A DNA stretch of 7,743 nt, taken from Chlorobiota bacterium. Lineage in GTDB: Bacteria > Bacteroidota > Bacteroidia > Bacteroidales > JAADGE01. Position numbers and translations under genes: made by a program. Shown one piece after another: positions 6,525-7,743 of this stretch. Position 1 is the first letter of the stretch, and the number at the start of each line of letters is the position of its first letter. The DNA is taken from the NCBI GenBank assembly GCA_030592825.1, contig JAUVIG010000172.1:1-7743 (forward strand). Reading direction: 5' to 3'. The notes beneath the pieces were generated by a model. That model did not search any database. It was not told where the DNA came from and saw nothing but the letters and a program-made list of their open reading frames with translations.

Positions 6525-7743
6525 ATGAAAAAGACAGTAATTATAACAATATTCATAATAACTTACTTTTCAGCCTATAATCAAACCAATGATTTTATGC
6601 AACTGAAAGATTGGCAATTAATAGGTTATGCAAAAAGTGCTGAGCGTTTTAGTGATAATTATACGGCAATAGATTATTACAGTGAATATTATAAAAGAAA
6701 CAAAAATAATGATAAGATATCATTCAAACTTGCAAATTTATATTTTGATGTTAAAGATTATCAAAGGGCAAAACCAATTTATTATGATTTATATATTGGC
6801 GGGAAAAAAAAATATTCAAGATCTTTATTTAAATATGCTCAAATATTAAAAGTAGAAGAAAATTATAACAGTGCCGTATATTATTTTGAGATATACAGAG
6901 ATAATTTATTAATACATGAGGAGAAATCAATGCAAGATTTATATTTTTTCTTAACAAAATTTGAAATTGAAGGATGTGAGATTGCTGATTTTAATGATAA
7001 AAATAATAATAATATCAGAATTCGTCCGCTGAATAATTCAATAAATAAAGCTCATAAAGAATATGCTCCTATTATTTGGAATGACACATTATTAATATAT
7101 TCATCGTTAATGTCTGACACTGTACCTGTTATTAGTGTAGATCAGAATTTTGATTTGCCTGTCGATAAATTTTATGCCGCAAAATATATTAATAATACTT
7201 GGCAAGGCGGTTTTAATCCTCCTAAACCTTTTTTTAATTATGACAGCCTTTATTCATCAAACGGAGTTTTTTCGGATGATAATAAACGATTTTATTTTAC
7301 CTTAAGCAAAAAAAATCAAGAAGGAAAACTAATTAGTTCTATATATGAAAGCAGATATGAGACCGGTGAATGGAAAGCTCCGAAAAAATTAGATGAAAGA
7401 ATAAATTTAAAAAAATATACATCAACACAACCGGCAATCGGGAAGTGTTATAACAAAGATTTTGACATTATTTATTTTGTTTCCGATCGACCCGGTGGTG
7501 TCGGAGGAATGGATATTTGGTATACCGTATATGACAGGCCGAATGATACTTATAAAACACCTGCAAATGCAGGCAGCTATATTAACACGCCCGGAAATGA
7601 AATTACTCCTTATTTTGAAAAGTCAACAAAAACATTGTATTTCAGTTCTGACGGTTTAGCAGGATACGGAGGGTTTGATATCTATAAAACAATAGGTGAA
7701 TTAATTAATTGGACGCCTTCAGAAAATTTGGGATTACCGATAA
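6525..7743 (+). CDS. PorE-like TPR and PD40 beta-propeller protein, partial at right edge
   Basis: An ATG at 6525 opens 406 codons with no stop before the window end. The N-terminus (MKKTVIITIFIITYFSAYNQ) is a signal peptide; there is no Cys near its end, so it is probably not a lipoprotein. Residues 33-128 form TPR-like helices (YTAIDYYSEYYKR, ISFKLANLYFDVKDYQRA, LFKYAQILKVEENYNSAVYYFE). From about 177, PD40/WD40-like propeller blades appear: EYAPIIWNDTLLIYSS, then SDDNKRFYFTLS, then STQPAIG with IIYFVSDRPGGVGGMDIW (315-332), then NEITPYFEKSTKTLYFSS with GGFDIYK. This order matches PorE and related OmpA-family proteins, which normally continue to a peptidoglycan-binding OmpA-like domain; that part would lie beyond the edge and is not seen. 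The gene starts 20 nt after the PorP/SprF gene, in the same apparent operon. A role linking the secretion complex to the cell wall is inferred. Confidence 0.88.
   Translation, partial: MKKTVIITIFIITYFSAYNQTNDFMQLKDWQLIGYAKSAERFSDNYTAIDYYSEYYKRNKNNDKISFKLANLYFDVKDYQRAKPIYYDLYIGGKKKYSRSLFKYAQILKVEENYNSAVYYFEIYRDNLLIHEEKSMQDLYFFLTKFEIEGCEIADFNDKNNNNIRIRPLNNSINKAHKEYAPIIWNDTLLIYSSLMSDTVPVISVDQNFDLPVDKFYAAKYINNTWQGGFNPPKPFFNYDSLYSSNGVFSDDNKRFYFTLSKKNQEGKLISSIYESRYETGEWKAPKKLDERINLKKYTSTQPAIGKCYNKDFDIIYFVSDRPGGVGGMDIWYTVYDRPNDTYKTPANAGSYINTPGNEITPYFEKSTKTLYFSSDGLAGYGGFDIYKTIGELINWTPSENLGLPI

Noticed and set aside
7462..7659. Plus-strand open frame of 65 codons
   Set aside because: It is a +1-frame shadow inside the PorE-like gene, whose frame here encodes clear PD40 blades (VSDRPGGVGGMDIW and SSDGLAGYGGFDIYK).

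Overview
The window is AT-rich DNA from a member of the Bacteroidota. The evidence is the gene content: a giant PKD-repeat protein ending in a type B sorting domain of the type IX secretion system (T9SS), a PorP/SprF-family outer-membrane protein, and a PorE-like TPR/beta-propeller protein. Two promoter-like matches to the Bacteroidota -7 element (TAnnTTTG) and the lack of strong Shine-Dalgarno sequences agree with this. The sequence does not allow a confident call below phylum; a Bacteroidia-like lineage is a guess.

Layout. Positions 1-416 (minus strand) hold the N-terminal 138 codons of an unrecognised protein that runs off the left edge. Positions 417-702 are a divergent, very AT-rich intergenic region with one candidate -7 box for each direction and an 8-bp dyad upstream of the rightward promoter. 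From 703 to the right edge, four plus-strand genes are packed like one operon: a small secreted protein of unknown function (703-1197); the 1444-residue PKD adhesin-like protein (1148-5482), which overlaps the first gene by 50 nt; a PorP/SprF-family protein (5488-6504), 5 nt downstream; and a PorE-like periplasmic protein (6525 to the edge), 20 nt downstream and cut by the window end before any OmpA-like domain.

How the genes probably work together. In the T9SS, proteins with a type B C-terminal domain generally depend on a PorP/SprF-family partner for secretion and surface attachment, with SprB/SprF of Flavobacterium johnsoniae as the model. The PKD protein is therefore probably the cargo, the PorP/SprF protein its dedicated outer-membrane partner, and the PorE-like protein a periplasmic partner that may link the complex to peptidoglycan. 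The small first gene is the least explained member. It has a signal peptide, no recognisable sorting domain, and a start-stop arrangement that ties its translation to the adhesin. No RNA genes, insertion sequences, CRISPR arrays or convincing terminators were seen.
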